Shown one piece after another: positions 17,239-25,775 of a stretch of DNA of 64,000 nucleotides (the stretch's first letter is position 1; the number at the start of each line of letters is the position of its first letter). The stretch spans positions 1 through 64,000 of the forward strand of contig SRJI02000014.1 in assembly GCA_005473895.2 (NCBI GenBank), read 5' to 3'. The DNA comes from Carideicomes alvinocaridis (GTDB lineage Bacteria; Pseudomonadota; Alphaproteobacteria; Rhodobacterales; Rhodobacteraceae). The notes beneath the pieces were generated by a model that worked only from the letters and a program-made list of their open reading frames with translations, did no database searches and was not told where the DNA came from. A program made the position numbers and the translations under genes.

Positions 17239-17958
17239 ATGGCAAATCCGACGGCCGCGATGCTGGTGATCGGGGACGAGATCCTCTCGGGCCGCACCCG
17301 CGACGCCAACATGTACCACCTTGCCCAGCGGCTGACCGAGGCCGGCGTCGACCTGTGCGAGGTCCGCGTGGTGAGCGACAAGGCGGAGGCGATCGAGGGC
17401 GCGGTCAGGGCGCTGTCGGCGGCCTATGACGTGGTTTTCACCTCGGGGGGGATCGGGCCGACGCATGACGACATCACCGCCGATTGCGTGGCCCGCGCCA
17501 TGGGCGCCCCGATCGACGTGCGCGAGGATGCCCGCGCCCTGCTGGCCTCGCATTACGCGAGCCGCGGGATCGAGTTCAACGCCGCCCGGATGCGCATGGC
17601 GCGGATCCCCGAGGGCGCCACGCTGATCGACAACCCGGTCTCGGTCGCGCCGGGCTTTACCCTTGGCAATGTCCACGTCATGGCCGGCGTCCCCGACATC
17701 TTCGAGGCGATGCTGGCCTCGGTCCTGCCGACGATCACCGGCGGCCGCCCCCTGCTGAGCCAGAGCCTGCGGGTGGATCGCGGCGAGGGCGAGATCGCCG
17801 CGCCGCTGGCCGAGCTGGCGGCGGATTTCCCCGACCTCTCCATCGGCTGCTACCCGTTCCAGCGCGACGGAGCCTTCGGCGCCAACGTCGTGATCCGGGG
17901 CCAGGATGCGGGCCGGCTGCACGCGGCCATGGCCCGGCTGTCGGAGATGTTCCCGTGA
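17239..17958 (+). CDS. CinA N-terminal/MoaB-type domain protein
   Basis: 239 residues from the ATG at 17239, with AGGAGG 8 bases upstream. Molybdopterin-binding (MoaB/MogA) fold: AAMLVIGDEILSGRTRD at the start and VVFTSGGIGPTHDDITAD in the middle. It has only the CinA COG1058 domain and lacks the C-terminal deamidase domain of full CinA. In related proteins this domain has ADP-ribose or NAD-nucleotide pyrophosphatase activity. The stop overlaps the GTG start of the acetyltransferase gene. Confidence 0.87.
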   Translation: MANPTAAMLVIGDEILSGRTRDANMYHLAQRLTEAGVDLCEVRVVSDKAEAIEGAVRALSAAYDVVFTSGGIGPTHDDITADCVARAMGAPIDVREDARALLASHYASRGIEFNAARMRMARIPEGATLIDNPVSVAPGFTLGNVHVMAGVPDIFEAMLASVLPTITGGRPLLSQSLRVDRGEGEIAAPLAELAADFPDLSIGCYPFQRDGAFGANVVIRGQDAGRLHAAMARLSEMFP

Positions 17959-18689
17959 GCGCGGGCGTGCCGCAGGCGGCGCAGCTCTACGAGGTGGTGG
18001 CGCAGACCTGGCCCGCCGCCGCCTGCGAGGATCGCGGGCCCTGGTGCCTGCGCGAGGGGCAGGGCGGGGGCAAGCGCGTCTCCGCAGCGACCGCGCGGGC
18101 GCCGGTGTCGGAGGCCGACCTGCCGGAGGCCGAGGCCTGGATGCGTGCCCATGGCCAGCCCTGCCTGTTCCAGATCCGCCAGGGAGAGGAGGCGCTGGAC
18201 GATCTGCTGGCGGCACGGGGCTACGGCGTGGTCGATCCGGTCAACATGTATGTCGCCCCCGCCGCCACGCTGGCGTCGCTGCCGCAGCCGCCCAAGGTCC
18301 ATACCTACACGATCTGGGAACCGCTGCAGATCCAGTATGTCGCCTGGGCGCGCGGCGGGATCGGGCCGGGGCGCTGGGCGGTGATGGACCGGGTGGCCGG
18401 GCCGCGGACCTCCATCCTCGCGCGGTACGGCATCCAGAAGGGCGCGACCGCCTTCGCCGCGATCCATGAGGGCATCGCCATGGTCCACGCGGTGGAGGTG
18501 GAGCCCGACCAGCGCCGCAAGGGGATCGGCCGCGGTGTCATGCAGGAGGCCGCCCGCTGGGCGCTGACGCAGGACGCGCCGCAGATCGCGGTGGTCTGCA
18601 CGAAGGACAATGCCGGGGCCAACGGCCTATATGCTTCCCTCGGCATGACGCTTGTGGGACAGTACCATTACCGCATGAAGGAGGAGTGA
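17955..18689 (+). CDS. GNAT-family N-acetyltransferase
   Basis: 244 residues from a GTG that overlaps the preceding stop as GTGA. The C-terminal half is a GNAT domain with the acetyl-CoA binding segment VEPDQRRKGIGRGVMQEA followed by CTKDNAGANGLYASLGM. The N-terminal half (residues 1-120) resembles a degenerate second GNAT-like repeat. Substrate unknown. Likely co-transcribed with the CinA-like gene and the AhpD-like gene. Confidence 0.85.
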   Translation: MSAGVPQAAQLYEVVAQTWPAAACEDRGPWCLREGQGGGKRVSAATARAPVSEADLPEAEAWMRAHGQPCLFQIRQGEEALDDLLAARGYGVVDPVNMYVAPAATLASLPQPPKVHTYTIWEPLQIQYVAWARGGIGPGRWAVMDRVAGPRTSILARYGIQKGATAFAAIHEGIAMVHAVEVEPDQRRKGIGRGVMQEAARWALTQDAPQIAVVCTKDNAGANGLYASLGMTLVGQYHYRMKEE

Positions 18690-18692
18690 ACA

Positions 18693-19265
18693 TTGGCCGA
18701 TGACGACCGGGTGACCGCCCTGAACCTGCCGCCGGTGGACCCGCTGCCCGAGCGGACGCAGAAGTATTTCGACATCTGCGAGGACAAGCTGGGCATGGTG
18801 CCCAACGTGCTGAAGGCGCATGCCTTCGACGTCGCCAAGCTCGACGCTTTCACCGGGCTCTACAACGACCTGATGCTGGGCGAATCCGGCCTGTCCAAGC
18901 TGGAGCGCGAGATGATCGCGGTCGTCGTTTCCTCGGTGAACAAGTGCTTCTACTGTCTGACCGCCCATGGCGCCGCGGTGCGCGAATTATCGGGCGACCC
19001 GGTGCTGGGCGAGATGATGGTGATGAACTGGCGGGTGGCCGATCTGGATGCACGGCAGAGCGAGATGCTGCGCTTTGCCGAGAAGATCACCCGCGCCAGC
19101 CACGAGATCGTGCAGGAGGATCGCGACGCGCTGCGCGGCGTGGGCTTTACCGACCGCGACATCTGGGACATCGCCAATGTCGCGGCCTTCTTCAACATGA
19201 CCAACCGCGTGGCCAGCGCGACCGACATGCGGCCCAACGGGGAATACCATTCCCAGGCGCGCTGA
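18693..19265 (+). CDS. AhpD/carboxymuconolactone-decarboxylase-like peroxidase-related protein
   Basis: 190 residues starting at TTG 18693, which follows an AGGAGGAG stretch; the nearby ATG at 18701 is out of frame. The CMD/AhpD core is clear: KLEREMIAVVVSSVNKC, then the redox pair CFYC and TAHG. Such proteins are thiol-dependent peroxidases or related oxidoreductases (peroxidase-related enzyme family). Located 3 bases after the acetyltransferase gene. Its last codons overlap the proposed start of the OmpA-domain gene. Confidence 0.85.
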   Translation: MADDDRVTALNLPPVDPLPERTQKYFDICEDKLGMVPNVLKAHAFDVAKLDAFTGLYNDLMLGESGLSKLEREMIAVVVSSVNKCFYCLTAHGAAVRELSGDPVLGEMMVMNWRVADLDARQSEMLRFAEKITRASHEIVQEDRDALRGVGFTDRDIWDIANVAAFFNMTNRVASATDMRPNGEYHSQAR

Positions 19266-20190
19266 GATCCTGTCGGCGCTGCTCCTCGGCCTTGCCCCCG
19301 GCATGGCCTCGGCCCTGGCGCTCGACCTGCCGCTGGGTGCGCGCCTGACGATGGAGCGCCAGAGCGAGAGCGACAGCTATCCCCTGCCCACCGCGCCCTG
19401 GGATGGCGGCACCGTGCCGGCCCTGCAGGCCGAGGGTGCGGTGACCCGGCAGGCCTGGCGGATCCCGACGCCGGGGCTGACCACGCTGCAGATCATGGCG
19501 CCCCTGCGCGCCCAGCTGCGCGAACTGGGTTACGAGATCGTGTTCGAATGCAATGCCGAGACCTGCGGGGGCTTCGATTTCCGCTTCGGCACCGAGGTCC
19601 TGCCGGCGCCCGAGATGCATGTGGACCTGACGCGGTTCCGCTTTCTCTCCGCCACACGGGCGGGCGAGGATGGCAGCCCGGCGGACTACGTCTCGCTGCT
19701 GGTCAGCCGGAACATCGGGGCCAGCTTCCTGCAGGTGGTGCACGTGGCCGCCGCCACGGCCCCGGGGCTGGAGATGCGGCCCTCCAGCCAGCCGGACGCG
19801 CCGGTCACCGCCGGCCCCCTGGCGCAGGAGCTGGAGGCGCGGGGCCACGTGATCCTGGGCGACCTGACCTTCCAGACCGGCTCTTCCTCGTTGGGGGAGG
19901 GGGATTTCGCCAGCCTGCGGGCGCTGGCGGAGTACCTCGCGGCGCATCCCGACCGCCAGGTGGCGCTGGTGGGCCATACCGACAGCGTCGGCGGGCTGGA
20001 GCCCAATATCGCCCTGTCGCGGCGCCGCGCCGCCTCGGTCGCGGACCGGCTGGTGGCGGAGTACGGCGCGGCGCGGGCGCAGATCTCGGCCGAGGGGATG
20101 GGCTATCTCGCGCCGGTGGCCTCCAACCTCACCCAGGAGGGGCGCGAGGCGAACCGCCGGGTCGAGGCGGTGCTGGTGTCGTCGGAATAG
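19249..20190 (+). CDS. OmpA-domain protein, apparent ATT start
   Basis: Outer-membrane or periplasmic peptidoglycan-binding protein. The C-terminal OmpA domain has DLTFQTGSSSL, LVGHTDSVG, NIALSRRRA and REANRRVEAVL. The first ATG (19303) would start inside a signal peptide: the frame upstream encodes PRRAEILSALLLGLAPG, then MASALA as cleavage site. There is no in-frame ATG, GTG or TTG between the upstream stop at 19198-19200 and 19303. ATT at 19249 is preceded by GGGGA with 6-7 base spacing and gives a normal signal peptide. The start is therefore inferred; a sequencing error at that base is the alternative. Confidence 0.8.
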   Translation: MPRRAEILSALLLGLAPGMASALALDLPLGARLTMERQSESDSYPLPTAPWDGGTVPALQAEGAVTRQAWRIPTPGLTTLQIMAPLRAQLRELGYEIVFECNAETCGGFDFRFGTEVLPAPEMHVDLTRFRFLSATRAGEDGSPADYVSLLVSRNIGASFLQVVHVAAATAPGLEMRPSSQPDAPVTAGPLAQELEARGHVILGDLTFQTGSSSLGEGDFASLRALAEYLAAHPDRQVALVGHTDSVGGLEPNIALSRRRAASVADRLVAEYGAARAQISAEGMGYLAPVASNLTQEGREANRRVEAVLVSSE

Positions 20191-20218
20191 ACCGCCGCGC
20201 GGGCGGAGAGCGGGGAAA

Positions 20219-20280
20219 GGGGGCTGTCTGCCCCCTCGGCCTTCGGCCTCACCCCCGACCATATTTAGAGACCGAAGAAG
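20219..20280. repeat. Hairpin and degenerate copy of the dispersed intergenic repeat
   Basis: Lies between two convergent genes. A GGGGGC/GCCCCC hairpin (20219-20235) and a GGCC-TTCG-GGCC-like stem-loop are followed by ATATTTAGAGACCGAAGAAG, which shares ATATTTA and GAAGAAG with the better conserved repeat copies at 27765, 56374 and 60910. It may act as a two-way terminator. Confidence 0.55.
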
Positions 20281-20293
20281 CGGGGGCGGGGCG

Positions 20294-20770
20294 TCAGACG
20301 GGCAGGGCGGTGGTGTTGCAGATGGTGCGCAGCGCGAAGCTCGACTGCATCTGCGCCACGCCGGGCAGGCGGGTCAGGTATTGCCGGTGGATGCGGGCGA
20401 AATCCTCGGTATCCTCGGCCACGACCTTGAGGATGTAATCCGCCGTGCCCGCCATCAGGTGGCATTCCAGCACGTCGGGCACCCGGCCAACCGCGGTCTC
20501 GAACGCCTCCAGCACGTCATCGGCCTGGGCCTGCAGCCGGATCTCGACGAAGACGGTGGAGGCCACGCCGATCCGCCGCGCATCGAGCAGCGCCACGTAG
20601 CCCGAGATCACGCCCTCGCTTTCCAGCCGCTGCACGCGACGGTGGCAGGCCGAGGCCGAGAGGTTCACCGCCTCGGACAGATCCGCGTTCGACATCCGGC
20701 CGCGCCGTTGCAGCACCCGCAGGATACGGCGGTCGGTCTCGTCGAGGGTGGGCGAAGAATTCTGCGGCAT
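20294..20770 (-). CDS. Lrp/AsnC-family transcriptional regulator
   Basis: 158 residues from the ATG at 20768-20770. N-terminal helix-turn-helix (LDETDRRILRVLQRRGRMSN, then NLSASACHRRVQRLESEGVI) and a C-terminal RAM ligand-binding domain with VPDVLECHLMAGTADYILKV. Family members sense amino acids and commonly sit beside and control alanine dehydrogenase. Here ald is 1 kb away, beyond one unrelated gene. A shared candidate operator lies upstream of both genes. Confidence 0.9.
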   Translation of the reverse strand: MPQNSSPTLDETDRRILRVLQRRGRMSNADLSEAVNLSASACHRRVQRLESEGVISGYVALLDARRIGVASTVFVEIRLQAQADDVLEAFETAVGRVPDVLECHLMAGTADYILKVVAEDTEDFARIHRQYLTRLPGVAQMQSSFALRTICNTTALPV

Positions 20771-20789
20771 CGGGGGGTCCTGTCGAATT

Positions 20790-20812
20790 TTCTTCGATCT
20801 TCTGCCGCAGAA
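20790..20812. promoter_or_regulatory. Candidate Lrp-type operator in the lrp / 20897 divergent region
   Basis: TTCTTCGA is followed after six bases by GCCGCA. The second half contains a perfect 6-bp inverted repeat about one base, TTCTGC-C-GCAGAA (20800-20812). The TTCTTCGA...GCCGCA pair recurs at 21660-21678 upstream of ald, where the spacing is five. Confidence 0.45.
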
Positions 20813-20896
20813 TGCGCCGCGTGTCACGCGGATCTGGCGGCGCGGCGCGGATCGGTCTAGGCTCGGCCGCGTCGGGGAAAGGTCGGGGGACAGGGC

Positions 20897-21640
20897 ATGA
20901 TCGTGGCGGAATCCGTGGGCTTCGCGGGCACACACACGATTTGCGGCATCCTGGAGCATTTGCCGGATTTCGAGGTCATGCACGGATCGCAGACCTGGGG
21001 CGTGACCGGGCCCGAGGGGCTGACCGGCCCCGGCCGCCAGTCGCCCGAGGATTTCGCCGCCGGCATGGTCCGGGCGGCGCAGGCGGGGGCGCGGCCGGTG
21101 GCGGTGCATTGCCTGTTCCCGCCCGCCGCCTTCAAGCCCGCCTGCGACCGGCACGGCATCCGCTATTCGCTGCTGGTGCGGGACCCGGCGCGGCAGATCG
21201 ACAGCTGCTATGCCTGGGCGCTGGGCAAGGTGCTGTCCGGCGACCAGTCGGGCTTTGTCGCGGCGATGCAGCTGGGCCTGCCGGCGCTGAACGGGCTGGG
21301 GGTGCGGGCCACGCTGTCCAACACGCTGTTCACCTACGCGGCGATCCACGTGGCGCGCTACACGATGCTGGTCCATGCCACCGGCGCGCCGGTGCTGCGG
21401 ATGGAGGAGCTGCTGGAGGACGAGGCGCAGTTCCGCGCCGCCTTCGACGTGCCCGGGGAGGTGCCCCTGGGCCATTTCGCGGAGGAGCGCGTCCATCTCT
21501 GGTCGCATCGCAAGTCCAACCCGGTGGAGCTGGTGGCCGAGCCCGACCGCGCCGCCATTCTGGAGCGTCTGCGCATCGACGTGGAGGGTCGGCCCTGGTC
21601 GGTGGCGGGCATTGCGGAGACGCTGGGCTACGCCCGCTGA
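20897..21640 (+). CDS. Sulfotransferase-like protein, function unknown
   Basis: 247 residues starting at ATG 20897. ESVGFAGTHTI near the N-terminus sits where sulfotransferases have a phosphosulfate loop, but the usual RSGTT is absent. VRDPARQIDSCY resembles the 3'-phosphate-binding RDP...S segment. MRMEELLEDE and the C-terminal layout also fit the sulfotransferase fold, so this is a divergent member at best. It sits between the Lrp-type regulator and ald; whether it shares their regulation is inference. Confidence 0.55.
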   Translation: MIVAESVGFAGTHTICGILEHLPDFEVMHGSQTWGVTGPEGLTGPGRQSPEDFAAGMVRAAQAGARPVAVHCLFPPAAFKPACDRHGIRYSLLVRDPARQIDSCYAWALGKVLSGDQSGFVAAMQLGLPALNGLGVRATLSNTLFTYAAIHVARYTMLVHATGAPVLRMEELLEDEAQFRAAFDVPGEVPLGHFAEERVHLWSHRKSNPVELVAEPDRAAILERLRIDVEGRPWSVAGIAETLGYAR

Positions 21641-21659
21641 TCCCCCGCCGAGCGCGGAT

Positions 21660-21678
21660 TTCTTCGAATATCGCCGCA
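21660..21678. promoter_or_regulatory. Candidate Lrp-type operator upstream of ald
   Basis: TTCTTCGA, five bases, GCCGCA; the same pair of words as at 20790-20812 upstream of the Lrp gene. It lies about 108 bases before the ald start, just past the stop of the preceding gene. Confidence 0.4.
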
Positions 21679-21785
21679 AATCTCGGGTCAGTCTTGCGTG
21701 ACCACCCGGTTCCGTGGGCGAATCAACATGCCTCTTGCAGGGGTATCGTGCCATCCAGTTTCCATCGGAAAGGGAGGATTTCGTG

Positions 21786-22904
21786 ATGAAGATCGGTTGC
21801 CCGAAGGAGATCAAGCCGCAGGAATTTCGTGTCGGCCTCACGCCCAATGCCGCGCGTGAGGCCGTGAGCCACGGACATGAGGTGATGATCGAACGCGGCG
21901 CCGGCCTTGGCGCCGGTTTCGAGGATGCGGCCTACGAGGCGGCGGGCGCGGCCATGGCCGACAGCGCCGCGGAGGTGTTCGCCGCGGCGGAGATGATCGT
22001 GAAGGTCAAGGAGCCGCAGGCGGTCGAGCGCGCCATGCTGCGCGAGGGGCAGGTGCTGTTCACCTATCTCCACCTCGCCCCGGACCCGGAGCAGACGAAG
22101 GACCTGCTGGCCTCCGGCGCCACCTGCATCGCCTACGAGACGGTGACCGACGAGCGTGGCGGCCTGCCGCTGCTGGCGCCGATGTCGGAGGTGGCGGGCC
22201 GGCTGGCGCCGCAGGTCGGGGCCTGGACCCTGCAGAAGGCCAATGGCGGCCGCGGCGTGCTGATGGGCGGCGTGCCCGGCGTGGGACCGGCCAGCGTGGT
22301 TGTGATCGGCGGCGGCGTGGTGGGCACCCATGCGGCCCGGATCGCCGCCGGGATGGGCGCGGATGTCACCGTGCTGGACCGCTCGCTGCCGCGGCTGCGC
22401 TACCTCGACGACGTGTTCGGCGGGGTCTTCAAGACCTCCTATGCCAGCGCCGGCAATACCGCAGACCTGGTGGCCGAGGCCGACATGGTGGTGGGCGCGG
22501 TGCTGATCCCCGGCGCGGCGGCGCCCAAGCTGGTCACCCGCGCGCAGCTGTCCACCATGAAGCCCGGCGCGGCGATCGTCGACGTGGCGATCGACCAGGG
22601 CGGCTGTTTCGAGACCTCCAAGGCCACCACCCACGAGAATCCGATCTACGAGGTGGACGGGATCATGCATTACTGCGTGGCCAACATGCCGGGCGCGGTG
22701 GCGCGGACCTCGACCATCGCGCTGGGCAACGCGACCATGCCCTTCATGCTGGCCATCGCGGACAAGGGCTGGCGGCAGGCCTGCCAGGACGATCCGCACC
22801 TGCTGAACGGGCTGAACGTCCATGCGGGCAAGCTCACCTATTACGCGGTGGGACGTGCGCTGGGCATCGACGTCGTGTCGCCGCAACTGGTGGTGAAGGG
22901 CTGA
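21786..22904 (+). CDS. ald: Alanine dehydrogenase
   Basis: NAD-dependent interconversion of L-alanine with pyruvate and ammonia. 372 residues from ATG 21786 (GGAGG 7 bases upstream). [10 protein letters not shown] and FRVGLTP at the start carry the substrate-binding Arg, VKVKEPQ the Lys and YLHLA the catalytic His. The nucleotide-binding [13 protein letters not shown] motif and [11 protein letters not shown] are also seen. Probably controlled by the Lrp/AsnC regulator at 20294-20770. Confidence 0.95.
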   Translation: MKIGCPKEIKPQEFRVGLTPNAAREAVSHGHEVMIERGAGLGAGFEDAAYEAAGAAMADSAAEVFAAAEMIVKVKEPQAVERAMLREGQVLFTYLHLAPDPEQTKDLLASGATCIAYETVTDERGGLPLLAPMSEVAGRLAPQVGAWTLQKANGGRGVLMGGVPGVGPASVVVIGGGVVGTHAARIAAGMGADVTVLDRSLPRLRYLDDVFGGVFKTSYASAGNTADLVAEADMVVGAVLIPGAAAPKLVTRAQLSTMKPGAAIVDVAIDQGGCFETSKATTHENPIYEVDGIMHYCVANMPGAVARTSTIALGNATMPFMLAIADKGWRQACQDDPHLLNGLNVHAGKLTYYAVGRALGIDVVSPQLVVKG

Positions 22905-22946
22905 AATCGAGACGGTGGCGGGCGCGGAGTGACGCGCCCGCCCCGC

Positions 22947-23636
22947 TCAGATCCGCAGGAGCGGCTGCAGGAGCCGGGGCAGCAGCCCGCGGAACCGCAG
23001 CTTGCCGTCCGCCACGGCCAAGCAGATGCAATCCTCGCCGATATCCGCGACCGGGGTGTGTTCCAGCGCTTCGGTCGCGATCTCCACGTCGCCGGGTCCG
23101 AACCGGGCCCCGCCGTCGAGGAAGGCGCCGCGCAGCACCAGCGTCAGCTCGGTGCCGTGGTGGCCGTGATCGGGCATCGCGGTGCCGGCGGGAATGAGAA
23201 GCAGCCGCGCGCTGGCCTCGCGAGAGGTGGGCAGGATCGCCTGTTTCACCCCCATCCCGACGGGACGCCAGCGCACATCCGCCAGCGACCCGCCGATATA
23301 GGCGGCGAGGGGCGCGGGCAGGTCCGAGGCGCCAGTCCCTTCGCGGGCTTCGGCGGCGGCCGGGTCGGACGACGCCGCCGTGGCGGGGGCGCTGCGGATG
23401 CGGTCCAGCGTGGCGGCGAGGCTGCCCTCGTCCATCGCTGCCGGATCGTCCTCCGCGGCGCCATGTTCCAGCAGGGCGCCGCCCAGCACGTCGTAGCCCT
23501 CCACCTCGGCGCGGCAATCGTCGCACATGGAAAGATGCGTCGCCACGGCGAGGTTGAAGGCCTCGGGGAGGGTGCCGGCCGAATAGGCCATCAGCAATCC
23601 CTGGGTCAGGTGATGATCGGGTCGGGTCATGTCCAT
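22947..23636 (-). CDS. chrR: ChrR-type anti-sigma factor
   Basis: Zinc-binding anti-sigma protein that holds RpoE until singlet oxygen is present. The anti-sigma domain has His near residue 8 and HLSMCDDC (HX3CX2C). A C-terminal cupin with DHGHHGTELTLVLRG and a later His in EALEHTP supplies the second metal site. The ATG at 23634-23636 or the in-frame ATG at 23630 may be used; the latter gives an N-terminus like R. sphaeroides ChrR. The gene starts 1-2 bases after the rpoE stop, as expected for coupled partners. Confidence 0.92.
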   Translation of the reverse strand: MDMTRPDHHLTQGLLMAYSAGTLPEAFNLAVATHLSMCDDCRAEVEGYDVLGGALLEHGAAEDDPAAMDEGSLAATLDRIRSAPATAASSDPAAAEAREGTGASDLPAPLAAYIGGSLADVRWRPVGMGVKQAILPTSREASARLLLIPAGTAMPDHGHHGTELTLVLRGAFLDGGARFGPGDVEIATEALEHTPVADIGEDCICLAVADGKLRFRGLLPRLLQPLLRI

Positions 23637-23637
23637 G

Positions 23638-24183
23638 TCACGTCATCGCGTGGCGCAAGCGGTCCAGCGCCAGTCGTATCCTCGATTTGATGGTGCCCAG
23701 CGGCAGGCCGGTCTCGGCGGCGATCTCGGTATGGGTGAGCTCGCCGTAATAGGCCTTTTCCACCAGCACGCGCTGTTTCTCGGGCAGGGCGGCCAGCGCC
23801 GCGCCCAGTCGGTCTGTTTCTTCCTGGAGGCTCAGCGCCTCGTCCTGCGGGGTCTCCGCTTCCGGGCCCCAGGGCAGATCCTCGGGCTCGGGCCGTTTCT
23901 GGCGGCGCAGCATGTCGATGCGGCGGTTCCGGGCGATGGTGTAGACCCAGGTCGCCACGCTGGCCCGCGTCGGATCGAACAGATGCGCCTTGCGCCAGAG
24001 CGTCGCCATGACCTCCTGCGCGCATTCCTCCGCCATCGACGGGTCGGCGCCGGAGCGGATGAGGAAGCCTTTCACCCGCGGCGCGAAATGGCCGAAGAGC
24101 GCGCGAAAGGCCGCCTCGTCCCCGTGATCGCGAATGCGCATCACCTCGGCCACCCATTCGTCCCGCGGCTTTGATCTTTCCAT
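23638..24183 (-). CDS. rpoE: ECF sigma factor RpoE (ChrR-controlled, ECF11 type)
   Basis: Sigma factor for the photo-oxidative stress response. Region 2: FRALFGHFAPRVKGFLIRSG, AEECAQEVMATLWRKAHLFD and TWVYTIARNRRIDM. Region 4: LPEKQRVLVEKAYY, LTHTEIAAETGLPLGTIKSR. 181 residues from the ATG at 24181-24183. The open frame continues to an ATG at 24309, giving an Arg/Pro-rich extension of 42 residues not expected in the family. A matching sigma-E promoter at 24315-24343 indicates autoregulation. Confidence 0.93.
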   Translation of the reverse strand: MERSKPRDEWVAEVMRIRDHGDEAAFRALFGHFAPRVKGFLIRSGADPSMAEECAQEVMATLWRKAHLFDPTRASVATWVYTIARNRRIDMLRRQKRPEPEDLPWGPEAETPQDEALSLQEETDRLGAALAALPEKQRVLVEKAYYGELTHTEIAAETGLPLGTIKSRIRLALDRLRHAMT

Positions 24184-24314
24184 CGTCACCCGAACGACGC
24201 CCACTTCTGCCGGACCACCCTTGTCAGGCACAGGTCTAGCATGCCGGTCCGCCCGGGGCGAGGGCGGCGGGCGGCGGGTCGTCCTGGCCTGAAGGGCAAC
24301 GCTCTGCATATCCG

Positions 24315-24343
24315 TTCTACGGGGGCCGGACGGGGGCGGATCA
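24315..24343 (-). promoter_or_regulatory. Sigma-E promoter of rpoE-chrR
   Basis: Minus strand: TGATCC, 18 bases, TAGAA. This agrees with the RpoE consensus of R. sphaeroides (TGATCC about 18 bases from TAAGA). The transcript would begin near 24308, about 125 bases before the chosen rpoE ATG. Confidence 0.72.
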
Positions 24344-24376
24344 CTGCCCGGTGAGAAAATTTTCCGACCGCCCGAG

Positions 24377-24405
24377 TCATCCGGTCCGGCCCTTCGCGCG
24401 TAGGA
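24377..24405 (+). promoter_or_regulatory. Sigma-E promoter of the FAD oxidoreductase operon
   Basis: TCATCC, exactly 18 bases, TAGGA; one change in the -35 from TGATCC. Start of transcription would be about 24412, leaving a short leader to the ATG at 24435. It is back to back with the rpoE promoter. Confidence 0.7.
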
Positions 24406-24434
24406 CCTAGCGAAGTTGCAGGAGACAGCGACAG

Positions 24435-25775
24435 ATGCCTTTTGAAAATGCCCCGGGCAAAGATCGCAAGATCGCCGTGATCGGCGGCGGAATCTCCGGG
24501 ATGGGCGCGGCGCGGATGCTGGCCGACGGCATGGCCGGCCCCGCCCGCGTCACCCTGATCGAGGCCGAGCCGCGGCTGGGCGGCCATGCCCGCACGGTGA
24601 TGGCCGGGCGCCATGGCGACACGCCGGTCGACACGGGCTTCATCGTGTTCAACCGCGTTAACTATCCCCACCTAGTGGAGCTGTTCGAGGGGCTGGGCGT
24701 GCCGGTGGCGCCGTCCAACATGAGCTTCGGCGCCTCATTCGGGGACGGGCGGCTGGAATACGGGCTGAGCGGGATGGCCGCGCTTTTCGCGCAGCGGCGC
24801 AACCTGTTCGATCCGCGCTTCCTCGGCATGGTGCGCGATATCCTGCGGTTCAACGCGCGGGCGCTCGAGGCGTCGCGCGAACCCGGCCTCACCATCGGCG
24901 GGCTGCTGCGCCGGCTGGGCACCGGGACCTGGTTCCGCGAACATTACCTGCTGCCCTTCTCGGGGGCGATCTGGTCGACACCCAAGGCGCGGATCCTCGA
25001 CTTTCCCGCCGAGGCGATGCTGCGCTTCTTCGACAATCACGCGCTGCTGGACCGCAAGGGGCAGCACCAGTGGTACACGGTGCGCGGCGGCTCGGTCGAA
25101 TATGTCCGCCGGCTGGAGGCCGCGCTGCGCCGCCAGGGCGTGACCATCCGCACCGGGACCCCGGTCCAGTCGGTGCGGCGCGGGCCGGCGGGGGCACAGG
25201 TGAAACTGCCCGGCGCCCCGTGGGAGCATTTCGACCAGGTGATCTTTGCCACCCATTCCGACGATACCCTGCGCCTGCTGGCCGACCCGGCCGAGGATGA
25301 GCGCGCCGCGCTCTCCGCGATCCGCTACCAGCCAAATGACGTGCTGCTGCATTCGGACCCGCGCGTCATGCCGCGCCGCCGCGCCTGCTGGTCGAGCTGG
25401 GTGCATACGGAGCCGCCGGGCCCCTCCTCCGACCGGATCGAGATGTCCTACTGGATGAACTCGCTCCAGCCGATCCCGGCCGACGATCCGCATTTCGTGA
25501 CGCTCAACACCACGCGGGACATCCCGGACGAGAAGATCCATGATCGGGTGACGCTGCGCCATCCGGTCTACGATACCGCCGCCTTCGAGGCGCAGCGCCG
25601 GGTGGCTGGGTTCAACGGGGCGCGGAACACCTGGTTCTGCGGCGCCTGGATGCGCAACGGGTTCCACGAGGACGGGCTGGCCAGCGCGGTGGAGGTGGTC
25701 CAGCGCCTGGCGGAGACCCGGAGCGCCGGCGCGGCCTCGCTGGCCGCCGCCCTTCCGGGCAAGGAGGTCGCATGA
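24435..25775 (+). CDS. FAD-dependent oxidoreductase of the RpoE regulon (RSP_1091-like)
   Basis: 446 residues. Dinucleotide-binding KIAVIGGGISGMGAARML at the N-terminus, then a GGHARTV segment and a C-terminal FAD loop FCGAWMRNGFHEDGLASAVE. The family is that of amine-oxidase-like proteins found beside cyclopropane fatty acid synthase genes. The R. sphaeroides counterpart next to rpoE belongs to the singlet-oxygen regulon and has been linked to modified (furan) fatty acid formation; that role is carried over by context only. The stop overlaps the DUF1365 start by four bases. Confidence 0.87.
   Translation: MPFENAPGKDRKIAVIGGGISGMGAARMLADGMAGPARVTLIEAEPRLGGHARTVMAGRHGDTPVDTGFIVFNRVNYPHLVELFEGLGVPVAPSNMSFGASFGDGRLEYGLSGMAALFAQRRNLFDPRFLGMVRDILRFNARALEASREPGLTIGGLLRRLGTGTWFREHYLLPFSGAIWSTPKARILDFPAEAMLRFFDNHALLDRKGQHQWYTVRGGSVEYVRRLEAALRRQGVTIRTGTPVQSVRRGPAGAQVKLPGAPWEHFDQVIFATHSDDTLRLLADPAEDERAALSAIRYQPNDVLLHSDPRVMPRRRACWSSWVHTEPPGPSSDRIEMSYWMNSLQPIPADDPHFVTLNTTRDIPDEKIHDRVTLRHPVYDTAAFEAQRRVAGFNGARNTWFCGAWMRNGFHEDGLASAVEVVQRLAETRSAGAASLAAALPGKEVA

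Noticed and set aside
16450..18216. 588-residue minus-strand frame extending sfsA upstream
   Set aside because: The extension is antisense to the CinA-like and GNAT genes; SfsA has normal length from 17154.
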